NCBI GenBank assembly: GCA_023212725.1
Contig: JALBYF010000059.1
Coordinates: 1 to 64,000 of the forward strand
From: Tranzscheliella williamsii
Lineage: Eukaryota; Basidiomycota; Ustilaginomycetes; Ustilaginales; Ustilaginaceae
Direction of reading: 5' to 3'
DNA: 64,000 bases
This document shows positions 16,570 through 27,052 of the stretch, one piece after another; the stretch's first letter is position 1; every line of letters starts with the position of its first letter. Both the position numbers and the translations under genes were made by a program. The notes below the pieces were generated by a model. The model was not told where the DNA came from and did not search any database. It saw only the letters and a program-made list of their open reading frames with translations.

Positions 16570-17664
16570 CTAGGCCCACTTGCCGAGAAGAGCCATGAGG
16601 CCGGCGCCGGTCAGCATCTCTACGACGCTGAGGACGACCTTGCGCAAGGGCGCCGTTCGCATGCGGTCATTGAAAATAAACTCGTGTGCGAGAAGCTCCA
16701 CGGTACCGGCGTAGAGTAGGATACCGGCAGAGACCGAGTCAAAGACGCCGGTAACGTAGTTAGCCGTCGCCGAATCTTCGTTATAGGTGTGTCGGATGCC
16801 AAGACCGATGGCGAGGCCGATGGGCGTGACGAGGCCGTAGACAAGTGCACCGATCAAGGGGATGTAGGACTTGATCGTGAGCGGCAGGTAGGCCAGACGG
16901 GCGCCGAGACCCATGCCTTCGAACATTTGGTGGAAGATGATAACGATAAAGAGCACGTTGAAGTCGGAAGTTGTGCCGAGAGTGATGCCGATAATGACCG
17001 AGTGGAAGACAACGCCGAATTCGAGGATAAGGACGCCGAGGATTTCGGCGGCTTGCGTGGAAAGCGAGTTCTGCGTAGTCATGGACTCGTCGTCAGCGCC
17101 TACTTTGGCAAGGGAAGACGACTTGGCAGCGGCAGGGTCGGTAGTACCGGCGTTGTACTCTACGTCATCACCGCCTGGTGCAGCTTTCGGTTGGACGGCG
17201 GCACCAGGATGGTTGTCCGTATGGGTGTGGGTGCCGGCATGTTCGAGCGCATGGTGGTGACCGCCAGCGTGAGGGTCATAGGCGAGGCTGTTGGCCATCT
17301 TGCTCCCCAGTCGAAAGGCAAACAGCTCGACGATAAAGACGGCGAACATGGCGATCATGGCAAATAGGAAAGGGTAGGCCTCGTAGCCCTCCAGGGCGGT
17401 AAGGCATGGTGAACTGAGCTCCTCCACACCGGGTTGAAGCAGATGAATAAAGGCGGTGGCGATGATCACACCGCTACCAAAGTACTTGACGAAATCGAAG
17501 ACTTCCTTGTGGACAGCAAATTTGGGGACGCGGCGGGTGAGGATGGGAAAGACGGTGACGGTGGTGGACGAAGCCCAGAGGATGAAGATGGCACCGATAC
17601 GAAGACCAATCGAGCCTGAGAAACCCTCCCCAGGGCCACTGCAGTTGAGTTGTTCCTCGGCCAT
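16570..17664 (-). CDS. ZIP-family zinc transporter (ZRT1/ZRT2-type), 364 aa
   Basis: This is a plasma-membrane zinc uptake protein of the ZIP family. Eight hydrophobic segments are visible. TM1-3 (about residues 21-125) include FGSGVIIATAFIHLL (61-75), a ZIP hallmark with a metal-coordinating histidine. The cytosolic variable loop (about 130-205) is histidine-rich (PHAGGHHHALEHAGTHTHT), typical of zinc sensing or binding. TM4 carries FGVVFHSVIIGITLG (H221) and TM5 HQMFEGMGLG (H245, E249), the intramembrane metal site. The length is normal for fungal ZRT proteins and no intron is needed. The ATG at 17664 is the first. A TATATA box lies 100 nt upstream. Whether it is high or low affinity cannot be told from sequence. 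Confidence 0.93.
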   Translation of the reverse strand: MAEEQLNCSGPGEGFSGSIGLRIGAIFILWASSTTVTVFPILTRRVPKFAVHKEVFDFVKYFGSGVIIATAFIHLLQPGVEELSSPCLTALEGYEAYPFLFAMIAMFAVFIVELFAFRLGSKMANSLAYDPHAGGHHHALEHAGTHTHTDNHPGAAVQPKAAPGGDDVEYNAGTTDPAAAKSSSLAKVGADDESMTTQNSLSTQAAEILGVLILEFGVVFHSVIIGITLGTTSDFNVLFIVIIFHQMFEGMGLGARLAYLPLTIKSYIPLIGALVYGLVTPIGLAIGLGIRHTYNEDSATANYVTGVFDSVSAGILLYAGTVELLAHEFIFNDRMRTAPLRKVVLSVVEMLTGAGLMALLGKWA

Positions 17665-17763
17665 GGCGAAGCGGTTAGAGAGTAAGAAAGGTTCTGAATC
17701 GGAAGAATGGGGAATACGGATGTTGGCGAGGAACTAGCGTCTTTGGCGATGCGATGTTGGCGC

Positions 17764-17769
17764 TATATA
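17764..17769 (-). promoter_or_regulatory. TATA box of the zinc transporter gene
   Basis: TATATA lies about 100 nt upstream of the start codon at 17664, a typical distance for a regulated fungal gene. Confidence 0.4.
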
Positions 17770-19046
17770 TGTTACGGGCAGCGCGATCGAGAGAATCGTT
17801 TTCGGAGAGAAATCGGTGTCGAAAAGTTCAGTGCGAAGGCGCAGCGCAGGAGGTACGGCTGGATAGCGGAAGGGACCTGACCGATGTGAGGAAGCGAAGC
17901 GAAAGTTTCACCGTTGCCAAAGGCGTGTCGATGTAAAGAAACGCACTCGTGGTTGATGGGATGCGAGACACGGTGCAAGATCAAGGAGGAACGGGTGGTG
18001 GAAAGAAGCGACGGCAAGAAGAGCGGCGGCAGCGTTACAACAGGCGGGACTGACGTAGAGGGAGGGAGAGAAGAAGGGAAAAGGTGCGAAGTCTTGAGAG
18101 AGAAACGACGACCTTGCCAGTAGCGGTGGATGGCTTTTCATGCGAATGCACACGCTGCTGTTGGTACCAAACGGAGTGGTGGGGGTCGAACAGCGAAGGC
18201 GAGAGCTCGGAGATGAGAGCCAATGGAAACGTTGGAGACTGTGATGGTTGCGTCGTTCCTGAAGGTCAAAGCAAGAGGGATTTGTTCCTGATGAAACTGG
18301 TACAGAAGCAGTTCGGTACGGCGGCAGCACAGAGTGCCAATCACAATCGCAATGTGAACAGAATTCGCAACGGCTGAGAGAGGGGTGTCGATGGGGAGGC
18401 ACGATAGAAGCGTCCAGGGGAGAGGTCGCCTTGCGGTTTCTGAACACCTCGAAGATTCGCAGTCAGAGACTGACTGGACTGCCGCCGCAACAGTTCCTGC
18501 GGTGACGGCGGTCGCGGCGGTTCGTGGCGGTCGCTGCCATTCCGCAGGCCTTTGGCAAGTGGCAGAGACCGCTGTTCTTCTTGCGCTTCGCTTTCCTTTT
18601 CCGCATAGGGATTCCCATTTCGAGGAAGAAAAATTTCGCTATAGAGAAGATCAACCCTTCAGGTTATGCAATGCAATGTGGGTTCGGTGCAGGTCACTAA
18701 GCAGAAACATCGCTCATCGGCCGCACTGGCACAGTAACGGCACTGTATTCGCACCGTAACTGGAATGAGGACCGCGTCGTTCAATCAAAGTTGTTGCTTT
18801 GAAAATACACCACGTTGCGAGAAGGTGGTCTTGACCGGAAGGGTACTCAAAACATTTGTATCTAATTGTATTACTGTTAGATTCGAGACAAGACATCGAG
18901 CTAGATCGGGTGCCGATTTGAAACCAAATCGAAGAGCGAAGGGCTGAACAGCCGGGCGAATCGCACCGCACAGCCTACCAACATCTCCGTTTGTCTAGTT
19001 TCTTTACAGTCCCTTGACGCACAAAAAAGCACCAATAGTGACTACG
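17770..19046. other. Divergent intergenic region, zinc transporter / short-chain dehydrogenase
   Basis: About 1.3 kb without a supported gene. Open frames such as the one at 17908-18447 on the minus strand are low-complexity (Ser, Pro, Cys) and look fortuitous. A CAATCACAATCGCAATG stretch lies at about 18339-18355 and TGTTAGATT at 18875-18883, about 165 nt ahead of the dehydrogenase start. No zinc-responsive element is claimed. Confidence 0.4.
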
Positions 19047-19829
19047 ATGGCAACCATCTCTGATTTCCAGTGCGCTGTCATTACCGGCGGAGCTGGAGGG
19101 CTGGGCTATGCGATGGCCGAGTACTTCCTCTCGCAGAGCAAGAAAGTGATCCTGGTAGGACGTACCGAGTCCAAGTTGCAAGATGCTTCCCAGAAGCTCA
19201 ACAACGCCCCTTACTATGTGCTGGACACAGGTAAGGTGGCCGATATCCCTGCTTTTGCAAAGAGAGTGCTCGAGGAGCATCCGGACGTCGACTGCCTCAT
19301 CAACAATGCCGGCGTGCAAAGGCCTCTGGACGTGCAGAAACTCGAACTGGACAAGGTCGACAACGAGATCGACATCAACATCCGCGGCCCCGTCCATCTG
19401 GCCACGGCCTTCCTCGACCACCTCAAGCAGAAGAAGCTCGGGGTGATTATGAATGTCAGTTCCGTCCTTGGCTTCGTGCCTTATAGCATCATTAACCCGG
19501 TTTACAACGGCACCAAGGCCTTTGTTCACTTTTGGTCCGAGGTGCAACGCGTGCAGCTCAGAGACACCAACGTGCGCATCGTCGAGATCGTCCCTCCCAG
19601 TGTCGGTACCGATCTGCATCGAGAGCGCGAGAATCCCGACGACAACAAGAAACATCTCGGAGCCACCTCCTCGCTCACCGTGCAAGAGTTCATGGACGAT
19701 TTTGTCAACGGCCTGCGCAATGACCAAGACGTCATCAGCGCAGGTAAGGGCATCGCTCTCGTACACAAGTGGGACCATGCCTTCCGGGAACAGTTTAGCA
19801 GTGCTGCCGACAAGTATCAGCGCAAGTAA
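19047..19829 (+). CDS. Short-chain dehydrogenase/reductase (DltE-like), 260 aa
   Basis: A classical SDR, NAD(P)-dependent. The Rossmann nucleotide motif TGGAGGLG lies at residues 13-20, NNAG at 86-89, and the catalytic residues Ser138/139 (NVSSV), Tyr153 and Lys157 (YNGTK) are all present. The region PPSVGTDLHRERENP after the active site is the PG-like substrate loop. The protein resembles the DltE-type oxidoreductases common in fungi, whose substrates are mostly unknown. The start is the first ATG (MATISDF); the open frame begins 11 codons earlier with TTG. The ORF has no introns. VGR after beta-strand 2 (VILVGRT) leans towards NADP preference, which is inference. Confidence 0.88.
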   Translation: MATISDFQCAVITGGAGGLGYAMAEYFLSQSKKVILVGRTESKLQDASQKLNNAPYYVLDTGKVADIPAFAKRVLEEHPDVDCLINNAGVQRPLDVQKLELDKVDNEIDINIRGPVHLATAFLDHLKQKKLGVIMNVSSVLGFVPYSIINPVYNGTKAFVHFWSEVQRVQLRDTNVRIVEIVPPSVGTDLHRERENPDDNKKHLGATSSLTVQEFMDDFVNGLRNDQDVISAGKGIALVHKWDHAFREQFSSAADKYQRK

Positions 19830-20372
19830 CGCCGTGCGCCATCCAGCTTCTCTCTCGAGCCATAAGCCATGACGGAGTTAAGCCAACGGCATTCCAAACC
19901 ACCACCTCCGACTCGATGCAATGCAGTGACGATCCAGACGAGAATGATCCATAGATTGATGATTGTGACTTGCATCGCTTTTCTTCCGATCTTACATGGT
20001 CGACCGGTTGAACATGCGGGTATAAGTGCAGGGCCTGCGGAGAAACGCATCTAAAAGCCGTGACGTCAAATTAGAAGCCGGCGTAATTGCGCATAGAAGC
20101 GCAGTGGCCGTGGAGATGTCATAACAATCGAACCCATCGGTGATAAGTCCGCACCGTGTTTACTAGTAGGGTCTGTGCGCGCATCGTTCCCTCACCTTCG
20201 CTGGTCGCCATGCTGGCCATGCTCGCCATGCTTCGAGGCTTATATAAACCAGCATCTTTGCCTGTTTGCAATCCATCCGACCATCATCTTTCACCGCACT
20301 CCAACTAGCATCTCTTTCACCACGCTCTAAACTCTCATCTCTTTCACCACACTCCAATTCTGATCTGACAAA
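19830..20372. other. Intergenic: Hsp31 promoter with TATA box and pyrimidine-rich leader
   Basis: TATATAAA lies at 20241-20248, about 125 nt before the Hsp31 start. The transcribed leader contains three imperfect copies of a CATCTCTTTCACCACACTCC-type unit between about 20283 and 20365, pyrimidine-rich as in many strongly expressed fungal genes. No other gene is supported. Confidence 0.5.
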
Positions 20373-21160
20373 ATGCCCGCCAACAAGAAAATCCTCATCG
20401 TGTTCACTTCGCACACCAAGCTGATTGGGTCTGATCACCCTACCGGTTACTACCTCCCCGAAATTGCGCATCCGTACTACCTATTCAAGCAGGCGGGGTA
20501 TGTGATGGAAGGGGCCTCGCCCGCCGGCGGCGAGCCGCCGCTCGACCAGGCTTCCGTCGAGGCGTTCAAGGAGGACAAGGAGTCGGTAGAGTTCCTCAAC
20601 GACGCCGAGGCACAGTCATGGATCAAGAAGACGCGCAAGCTCACCGAGGTTGCTGACAAGGTGGGCGACTACGATGCTATCTTCTACCCTGGCGGCCACG
20701 GGCCGTGCTTCGATCTGCCCGTCGACGAGACGAGCAAGGCGCTGGTGCGCCAGTTCTACGAGGCCGGCAAGGTCACCTCGGCCGTCTGCCACGCCCCCGC
20801 CGTCTTTGCCGATGTCAAGGTAAGCTAGCCTGTCTGATTCCGTAGCTCCTCTGTTGGGTTGTATGCTGACCCTCTCTCTGTGACCGCTCTGTACAGCTCT
20901 CCGATGGCTCCTACCTGGTCAAGGGCAAGCAGCTCACCGCGTTCACCGACGAGGAGGAGGAGCAGGCCGGTCTCACCAAGAACATCCCCTGGCTCGTCGA
21001 GTCGCGCCTCACCGAGCGCGGCGCCATCTTTTCCAAGACCCAGGCCTGGGGCGAAAAGGTGGTGGTTGACAAGTCCGGCGGAAAGTGCCTCATCACGGGC
21101 CAGAACCCCGCCTCCGCATCGGCGGTCGGCAAGGAAGTCGTCAAGGCTCTCCAGGCTTAA
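20373..21160 (+). CDS. HSP31: Hsp31-type DJ-1/PfpI protein (chaperone / glyoxalase III), 236 aa, one intron
   Basis: CDS is join(20373..20819, 20897..21160); the 77-nt intron begins GTAAGC and ends TACAG, in phase 0. The protein belongs to the DJ-1 superfamily, Hsp31 class, which detoxifies methylglyoxal without glutathione and protects against oxidative and protein-folding stress. The triad is intact: Glu30 in GYYLPEIAHP, Cys139 in the nucleophile elbow AVCHAPAVF and His140. These numbers match those of yeast Hsp31 almost exactly. The C-terminus ends LITGQNPASA...VVKAL as in the family. Length is typical. A TATA box and pyrimidine-rich leader suggest inducible high expression. The next gene is convergent, separated by a 31-bp tandem repeat. 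Confidence 0.93.
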
Positions 21161-21228
21161 CTCCCCGCTTCCCACTGTATCACATGCTCCATGACTAGCG
21201 CCCATCGCAGGTAGACAGACCGAGGCGG

Positions 21229-21352
21229 CAATGCCAGAGTATATAGACTGTTGTGCCGGCAATGCCAGAGTATATAGAATGTTGTGCCGGCAATGCCAGA
21301 GTATATAGAATGTTGTGCCGGCCATGCCAGAGTACATAGGATGTGGTGCCGG
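21229..21352. repeat. 31-bp tandem repeat, four copies
   Basis: Four head-to-tail copies start at 21229, 21260, 21291 and 21322. The unit begins CAATGCCAGAGTATATAGAA and ends TGTTGTGCCGG; the fourth is the most diverged. It sits between the convergent stops of the Hsp31 and MFS genes, so it is transcribed from one or both sides. It is not in a coding frame. Copies 1-3 are almost identical, indicating recent expansion. Confidence 0.85.
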
Positions 21353-21407
21353 CGTGATGCGGGCTAAGGGAAGACCGGTAGAGAATGTCTGTTTTTTGTG
21401 GGCGCGG

Positions 21408-23147
21408 CTAGAGGGAGGCTCGGCCGCGCGTCTCGTAGGGGAGGAGGAGCATGAGGACGGCGGCGGCCATGAAGAAGCTGGCGGAGACGTAGATGGGCGT
21501 GGTGGGCGCTGCGCCCGAGTAAGCGCCGACGATGGGGGCGATGACGCCAAAGACGCGTTGTGTCGCCATGGCGAGCCCGTCGCCGGTGCCGCGGTGCGGC
21601 GCGGGGAAGACCTCGTAGGAGAGCGCGTACAGCACCGCGTACATGGCGTTTTGCGTCAGACTCGTAGCGCAGTTCCAGCCAAGCACCGCCGCAGGCGTCC
21701 GTGCGGTGGTAAAGAGAAAGAGAAAGAGCCCGGTCAGCACCGTAAACAGCGCCATGGTCCCTCGCCGCCCAGCGTACGGCAGCTCGATCATCAGCGCCGC
21801 CGCAAACGATCCAGGAATTCCACACGCGGCAATAATGACCAGGTCGCGGTACTGCTCCGCCTGCGTACTCCCGCCCTGGTTGGCACCGGCATTCTGCAAG
21901 TAGAGCGCAATGAAAGCATTGTACAGCGGATAGGCGAGCCCGATGAGACCCCACAGAGAGCATATCAAGACCGTATTCCACGCCATCTTCTTGGAGCTAA
22001 AGAGCGCTGTAATGTGCTCCGCATCAAACTCGTGCAAGCTGCGCTTCATCTGGACAAAGTCGGCGCCCGTAAAGTAGCCGCCTTGAGGCTTGCTGTTGCT
22101 GATGGCGTCGCTCTTGTCCGCTGTGAAAGCGGTGGGGGAAACGACCACGTCTGCATTCGTGCTGGGTTTCACATCGTTCTTCTCGTCCTCGGCACCCGCG
22201 CCTGCCTCTTCATCCTTGTGCCGAGTAGTGATGCCCTCGCCAGCCGCCTGCAGCTGAGCAAGGGTGAGCGTCGTTTGCTTTCCGTTCTGGGCGGCGATGA
22301 ACTTGATGACTTCCAGCGCTTCCTCGTCTCTTCCTTTCCCGATCAGGAACTTGGGCGATTCGGGGATGGGGTAGATAAAAAAACGGGCCACCCACATTAG
22401 GAAGGTGACGGCGCCAAGCAAGAACCAGGTATATCTCCAGCCGTAGTTCAAGTGCTTTGGACAGTTGGTGGCCTCTTGGCACCGATAGTTGGTAATGAAA
22501 GCCCAACCGATAAAGGCAGCAAACAGTTGGCCGAAACACCAGAAGATGGAGAGAAAGGTAAGGATCCATTGGTGGGTCGAGGGGATGAACTCGATCAGCA
22601 TGGCGCCATCGACGGGCAGATTGCCGCCGAGACCGAGGCCAAGGCAAGCAAGCAAGGCTCCGAAGGCGACAAAGTTGGGGGCGCCACCGACGGCGATACC
22701 GAACACGGCGCTGATGAAGAGGGTGATGTTCCAGCTGGGCCGCCTTCCGATGACGTCGGCCATAAAGCCCCAGAATGTTGCGCCGATGAGCAGACCGAGG
22801 TAGAGCGCAAGGGTAGCGAACTGTACGTGGGAGGGCCCAAACTCGAGTTGGATCTGGGGCAAGGACATGGAGAGAGCCTGGAACCAGACGTTGTCGACAA
22901 ACCAGCCAAAGCCGGCGAGCCAGGTGAGCCAGATCTGGAACTTGCCAAAGCCAATCTCGTCCTTGATGGTCCGATTGAGCAGAGCGACCTTGCGTTCGTA
23001 TGATCCTCCAACGCCCATCTCATGCGCCATCTTGCTGAATTCAGCTAGCGTGGCATCCGTCTCGTGCGAGTCTCGTGCGGCACCATCCGACGTGCCATGC
23101 TGTGGCCGGTTCCGATGACCCGCATAGCGCTTGATGGCGGCAATCAT
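21408..23147 (-). CDS. Major facilitator superfamily transporter (SV2/organic-acid-like), 579 aa
   Basis: A 12-TM MFS carrier. The N-terminal cytosolic part (about 90 residues) precedes WLTWLAGFGWFVDNVWFQAL (TM1). Motif A appears as GFMADVIGRRPSW between TM2 and TM3. LGLGLGGNLPVDGAMLIEFIP marks TM4-5, and PESPKFLIGKGR follows TM6. A long central loop (about residues 285-350) is followed by six further helices, and the protein ends with YETRGRASL, resembling the PETKG motif of sugar-porter relatives. The RGxGLGGNLPVDG pattern places it near the SV2-type/metabolite:H+ symporters often annotated in fungi; the substrate is not deducible. The first ATG is at 23147 (the frame begins ten codons earlier with TTG). 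No introns are needed. Confidence 0.85.
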   Translation of the reverse strand: MIAAIKRYAGHRNRPQHGTSDGAARDSHETDATLAEFSKMAHEMGVGGSYERKVALLNRTIKDEIGFGKFQIWLTWLAGFGWFVDNVWFQALSMSLPQIQLEFGPSHVQFATLALYLGLLIGATFWGFMADVIGRRPSWNITLFISAVFGIAVGGAPNFVAFGALLACLGLGLGGNLPVDGAMLIEFIPSTHQWILTFLSIFWCFGQLFAAFIGWAFITNYRCQEATNCPKHLNYGWRYTWFLLGAVTFLMWVARFFIYPIPESPKFLIGKGRDEEALEVIKFIAAQNGKQTTLTLAQLQAAGEGITTRHKDEEAGAGAEDEKNDVKPSTNADVVVSPTAFTADKSDAISNSKPQGGYFTGADFVQMKRSLHEFDAEHITALFSSKKMAWNTVLICSLWGLIGLAYPLYNAFIALYLQNAGANQGGSTQAEQYRDLVIIAACGIPGSFAAALMIELPYAGRRGTMALFTVLTGLFLFLFTTARTPAAVLGWNCATSLTQNAMYAVLYALSYEVFPAPHRGTGDGLAMATQRVFGVIAPIVGAYSGAAPTTPIYVSASFFMAAAVLMLLLPYETRGRASL

Positions 23148-24061
23148 ACCCGCGAGTGGCCAGTACACTGCACTCAAGTGGGGCAGAAGAGGGTAGACTA
23201 TGATGGGGGAGAAGGCAAAAGACCGACAGCCACCCGCAAACTGTAATGGTGGCAGAAATCAAAAACTGTATGCAGGGCCCCGTAAAGCAGCAAGACGCGG
23301 GTTTCTGGGGTTTTGAAGATCGCATCTTTGCGATGTTGAAAGCCAATCACAACAATCACAATCACAAGACTAGCCTAGCATACTCGTCAGCGCCAGTATA
23401 TTCGGTTAGCGTCCGCCATCGCGAAGGAATTTGAGGGCGCAGGGGAAACGAATTAACACTCAAATACGGAATGGTCGAGGCGAGAACGAAGAGCGTTGGC
23501 TACTGCGCAAGCTTGCTCTACGCCGCTATGCAGAGTATAGTAGTACTTTTCGACAGTTAGTGCGTGGAACCAAGGGTTAGCCTGCGACTCGTTGGTGACT
23601 CTCACAGCCCAGTGACGCAATGTACACCAGAACTACCGATGGCCTGGCCGCAATGCGGACCAATGGCTAGAGCGGCGAACGAGGAGGACTGCGGAGCGCT
23701 CCGTCGCAGCGCCCGACTATGCTTGGCAGAACGAGGCTACAGAGTTGCTCGACCGAATAGCCAACGTCTCTGCCGTGCGCGCATCGGAAGAGAACCGCGC
23801 TTCTTACGGCTGCGCTTACGGCTGCGCATCCGACAGTGGAAGCTATACACGATCCTATCTCGCGCTAGCCATCGGAGCAAGTGCGACAGACAGCACATCG
23901 GAGCAAGTGCGACAGACAGCACACTTCAGGCGCATGCTTGCTTCGAGACGGGTTCAGTGCAAGATGCCGCCGCTTCCGATGCTGGTAGTTAGACTTGGTA
24001 GCTTATGATGTAGGAAGCGGGAAAGGGAAGGGCGACGGGTAAAGTTGCAGTGTCCATCACG
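23148..24061. other. Intergenic: MFS promoter and 3' flank of the uracil phosphoribosyltransferase gene
   Basis: No gene is supported in about 910 bases. It contains a CAATCACAACAATCACAATCACAAG stretch near 23344-23368, about 200 nt upstream of the MFS start. A perfect 26-bp tandem duplication lies at 23870-23921, and a CTTACGGCTGCG duplication near 23803-23826. Confidence 0.45.
23870..23921. repeat. 26-bp tandem duplication
   Basis: Two perfect adjacent copies of a unit starting CATCGGAGCAAGTGCGACAG. Non-coding; likely a recent slippage event. Confidence 0.7.
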
Positions 24062-24890
24062 TCATGTTTGAGTGTCGTAAAGCCTGTCTCCGGTATCACC
24101 AAGGCCGGGCAGGATGAGGCCTTTGGCGCTGAGCTGGGGGTCCACATGCCCAACCCACACCTCCAACCCGGGCACCGCCTGAGTGACATTCTCTAGCCCG
24201 CTCTGCGATGCTAGCACAGCCAGGAACTTGATCTTGGACACCGGGATGCCCCAGTCCAGGATCATCTGGATGCAGGCCTGTTGCAAAACGTCGCTGCGTC
24301 AGCAAGAGCGCGTCTGCCATGTCCAAGCGCGTAGCGTGACACTTACAATCGCTGTTCCACCGGTCGCAATCAGCGGGTCGAGGATCAGGACCTGCTCCAC
24401 TGTCGGCGTGACCGGAAGCTTGTTGTAGTATTCCACCGGCTGCAGCGAGACCTTTTCTCGAAACAGCCCGATGTGCAGCACCGCCGTGTTCTCAGGAAGC
24501 AGGTCCAGGCAAGCTTCGGTCATGCCCAGTCCGGCACGCAGAATGGGCACCAGCCCGATCCTCTCGCAGAGTTGCTCTCCTTGAAACGTCGCGAGCGGAC
24601 CCTGCCCTTGCACCTGCTTGACTGGAAGCGTACGCGACGCCTCGATGCATAGGATCGTCGAGATATTGTGGACCAAGGCGCGAAACTCTGTCACCAGAAC
24701 GGGGTTACAGCCATACAAGGTCATCCTGCCCAGGTAAGCGACTCGTTGGCACGCCAGAACAGCTTTCTCCCCTCGAGCTCCCCAGCTCGCTGTCACACTT
24801 ACCCTTCGGAGACGTATCTGCTAACCTGAGGTTGGCGAGGTGGTGCGAGATCAGCGGATGCTGTACCACGTGGACGTTGGTGGCCGCCAT
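24062..24890 (-). CDS. FUR1: Uracil phosphoribosyltransferase, 214 aa, two introns
   Basis: CDS is complement(join(24062..24277, 24347..24687, 24803..24890)). Intron 1 (115 nt) begins GTAAGT and ends GACAG; intron 2 (69 nt) begins GTAAGT and ends AACAG. Joining them gives one continuous frame. The enzyme converts uracil and PRPP to UMP in cytosolic pyrimidine salvage. Exon 1 opens MAATNVHVVQHPLISHHLAN, typical of the family. Exon 2 holds EASRTLPVK, GLVPILRAGLGM and the PRPP-binding LILDPLIATGGTA; exon 3 ends with LPGLGDTGDRLYDT, the uracil-binding C-terminus (GDTGDR). Full length and motifs indicate a functional enzyme, which would also confer 5-fluorouracil sensitivity. The upstream gene is divergent. 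Confidence 0.94.
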
Positions 24891-25757
24891 CCTGTTGCAC
24901 TGTGGGGGCAAAGGCGGACGCTTGTTGCTTGATCGGCCAGGTGAGGTCAGATCCGGCGCAGAATTGGGAGGAAAGGTGGGGCGAGCGGGCCCGGAGCAGT
25001 CACAGTGTTGAGCCGCTCTTTAACGGTGGGCTGACGGGTGCGTGGACGGGCCAAGTGCGGTTATGGACGCCTATCGGATCATCGGAAACGCGCATCCTTT
25101 ATCTCTCACTTTACAATCCATATCCCACGCCGAAGCATGGCCGCAGCTCATTCGTGCAATCGGTCCACGCTCATTCCGCGGATAGCATCGCTTCATGACC
25201 CTGGCTGACAGCTGGCATACGACCTCCTCCTTGTCTCCCGATACTAGTCTGCATCGTGGTATTGCGATCCATTGCCGACTCCAGCTGGTCTTGCACGTAT
25301 CTCGCTTCCACGCATGGACCCTGAGTTCGGGAGACAGCTATCTCTTCTCGCACGACTGGTGCACGGCGTACGTTCTAGTTTCTGTCATTGGTGGAATTGT
25401 ATATATATACATGCATTCGGGTCTGTCTCTAGTGGCTGCAGTTGTCGTGTATGATGTGACAACGGATGACGGGTGGCAACGTCCGCCGTTGTTCATGTGG
25501 CTGAGGAGGCTGGGGTCTTGATGGGGCGTGGTGTTGAATGCTTTCTCGGCCGGGCAAGCCTTATGGATCTAACAACGGCTCTTTCTCCTCTCTGGGGCCG
25601 GGATCCGGCAAACCTCGGGAAGGGCTGCGTGAACTTGCCGAGCCACGCCCCTACATACGAAGCTACCTGCCCTTGTAGGCCTTCCTCGCTCGCTTCATCG
25701 CCTACATCCACATACAGGAACAACAGCCCATCGGCGACTAAAGCCCAGCGATACAGC
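24891..25757. other. Divergent intergenic region, uracil phosphoribosyltransferase / dehydrogenase
   Basis: No gene is supported in about 870 bases. An alternating TATATATATA stretch lies near 25398-25409, and GATCTAACA (the recurrent TGTTAGATC motif on the minus strand) at 25566-25574, about 185 nt upstream of the dehydrogenase start. Confidence 0.4.
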
Positions 25758-26936
25758 ATGTCCGGCAGAGAAGAGCAGCAGAAACAGGCGTACGAGGCTA
25801 CGCTCAAGCGGCTGGAGCTGATCCGGAGCCATCTGGACCGACGACCGCGGTCCGGCAGACTGGCTGGCAAAGTGGCCGTCATCACCGGATGTGGCAGCTT
25901 GACCGGCATCGGGTGAGTTTCTTCCAAGCGCTGCGCCTGGCATCCGAACCGCCACTCACGCTAGTCCCTCCACCGTTCTGACCATGCTTACTAGACGAGC
26001 GTCGGCCATGCAGTTCGCCCACGAAGGTAAGCCTAGAGCATGGAGACTAGGCGTGAATACAGATACTTACCGAGCCCCTCTCCGGGCTTCCCCGTTCCGA
26101 TGCCCGTTGCGATTCCCGTTGCGATGCTGCAGGGGCCAAGCATCTCTTCCTGTGCGATCTTGTGGATGACAATCTTCCCGGATTGAAAGAGGCCATTACC
26201 AAGAAGTATCCTGATGTCAAGGTGACGACGTTTGCGTCGGACGCAGCGGACGAGGCGTCTGTCACCTCGATCATCGAGCAGGCGCTGGAGGTGGAGGGCC
26301 GGCTAGACATCTACTTTGCCAATGCGGCGCGGGCGACGGGGGCGCCGATTTCGGCGACCGACGTAGAGGATCTGGAGGAGACGCATCACATCAATGTGAC
26401 GTCGTGCTTCTTGGCGTGCAAGCACGCGTCCGAGGCGATGAAGCGGACGAGTGAGGGCAAGGGTGAGGCGGGGGGGAGTATCATTATGACGGCCTCGGTC
26501 GCGGGGCTGCGCTCGGGCGCGGGCTCGGTGGACTACTCGGCAAGCAAGGCGGCGGTCATCTCGCTCGCCCAGACCACCTCCTGGCAGCTCGCCCGCACCA
26601 ACATCCGCGTCAATGCCGTCTGCCCCGGCCTCATCGAAACCGGCATGACCCTACCCACCTTCGACATGGCCAGAGAACGTGGCACCGCCGCCAAAATCGG
26701 CCAGCTCAACCCAACCGCCCGCTACGGCGTCGCCGCCGAGGTAAGCCCCTCTCCACCCCCACATCCACCGCCCCTGCTGACCACAACTGCCTCCACCACG
26801 CCCCCCTTCCCTTCAGATCGCCAACGCAGTCACCTTTCTCGCGTCAGACGAGGCATCTTACGTCAACGGCGTCGCCCTCCCCGTCGACGGAGGCCTTCAG
26901 GCCAGCTTACCCGTCGTTCCGGGCAGGTCCTACTAA
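25758..26936 (+). CDS. Short-chain dehydrogenase/reductase, 304 aa, three introns
   Basis: CDS is join(25758..25912, 25995..26026, 26133..26740, 26817..26936). Introns are 82, 106 and 76 nt, all with GT..AG ends (GTGAGT, GTAAGC, GTAAGC donors), and the joined frame is continuous, including a 32-nt micro-exon encoding [10 protein letters not shown]. The first 35 residues are a charged helical extension ([19 protein letters not shown]). The SDR fold follows: [14 protein letters not shown] glycine motif, FANAA in place of the usual NNAG, catalytic Ser in MTASVAG, and [20 protein letters not shown] and [14 protein letters not shown] segments complete the fold. Substrate unknown. The ATG at 25758 is the first in frame. 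The intron-rich structure contrasts with its mostly intronless neighbours. Confidence 0.88.
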
Positions 26937-27052
26937 CCGATCACACTTGTAGCTGAAAATACATTCTCAATGCAATGGGATGCTGATCGAAACCCCTGTG
27001 TCACGGCGCGTCGCAATGTACATAGAGCAGTGCGCGGCATGTAAGCCACCGG

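Noticed and set aside
21229..21352. CRISPR-like regular repeats
   Set aside because: The units are directly contiguous without spacers, and the genome is fungal.
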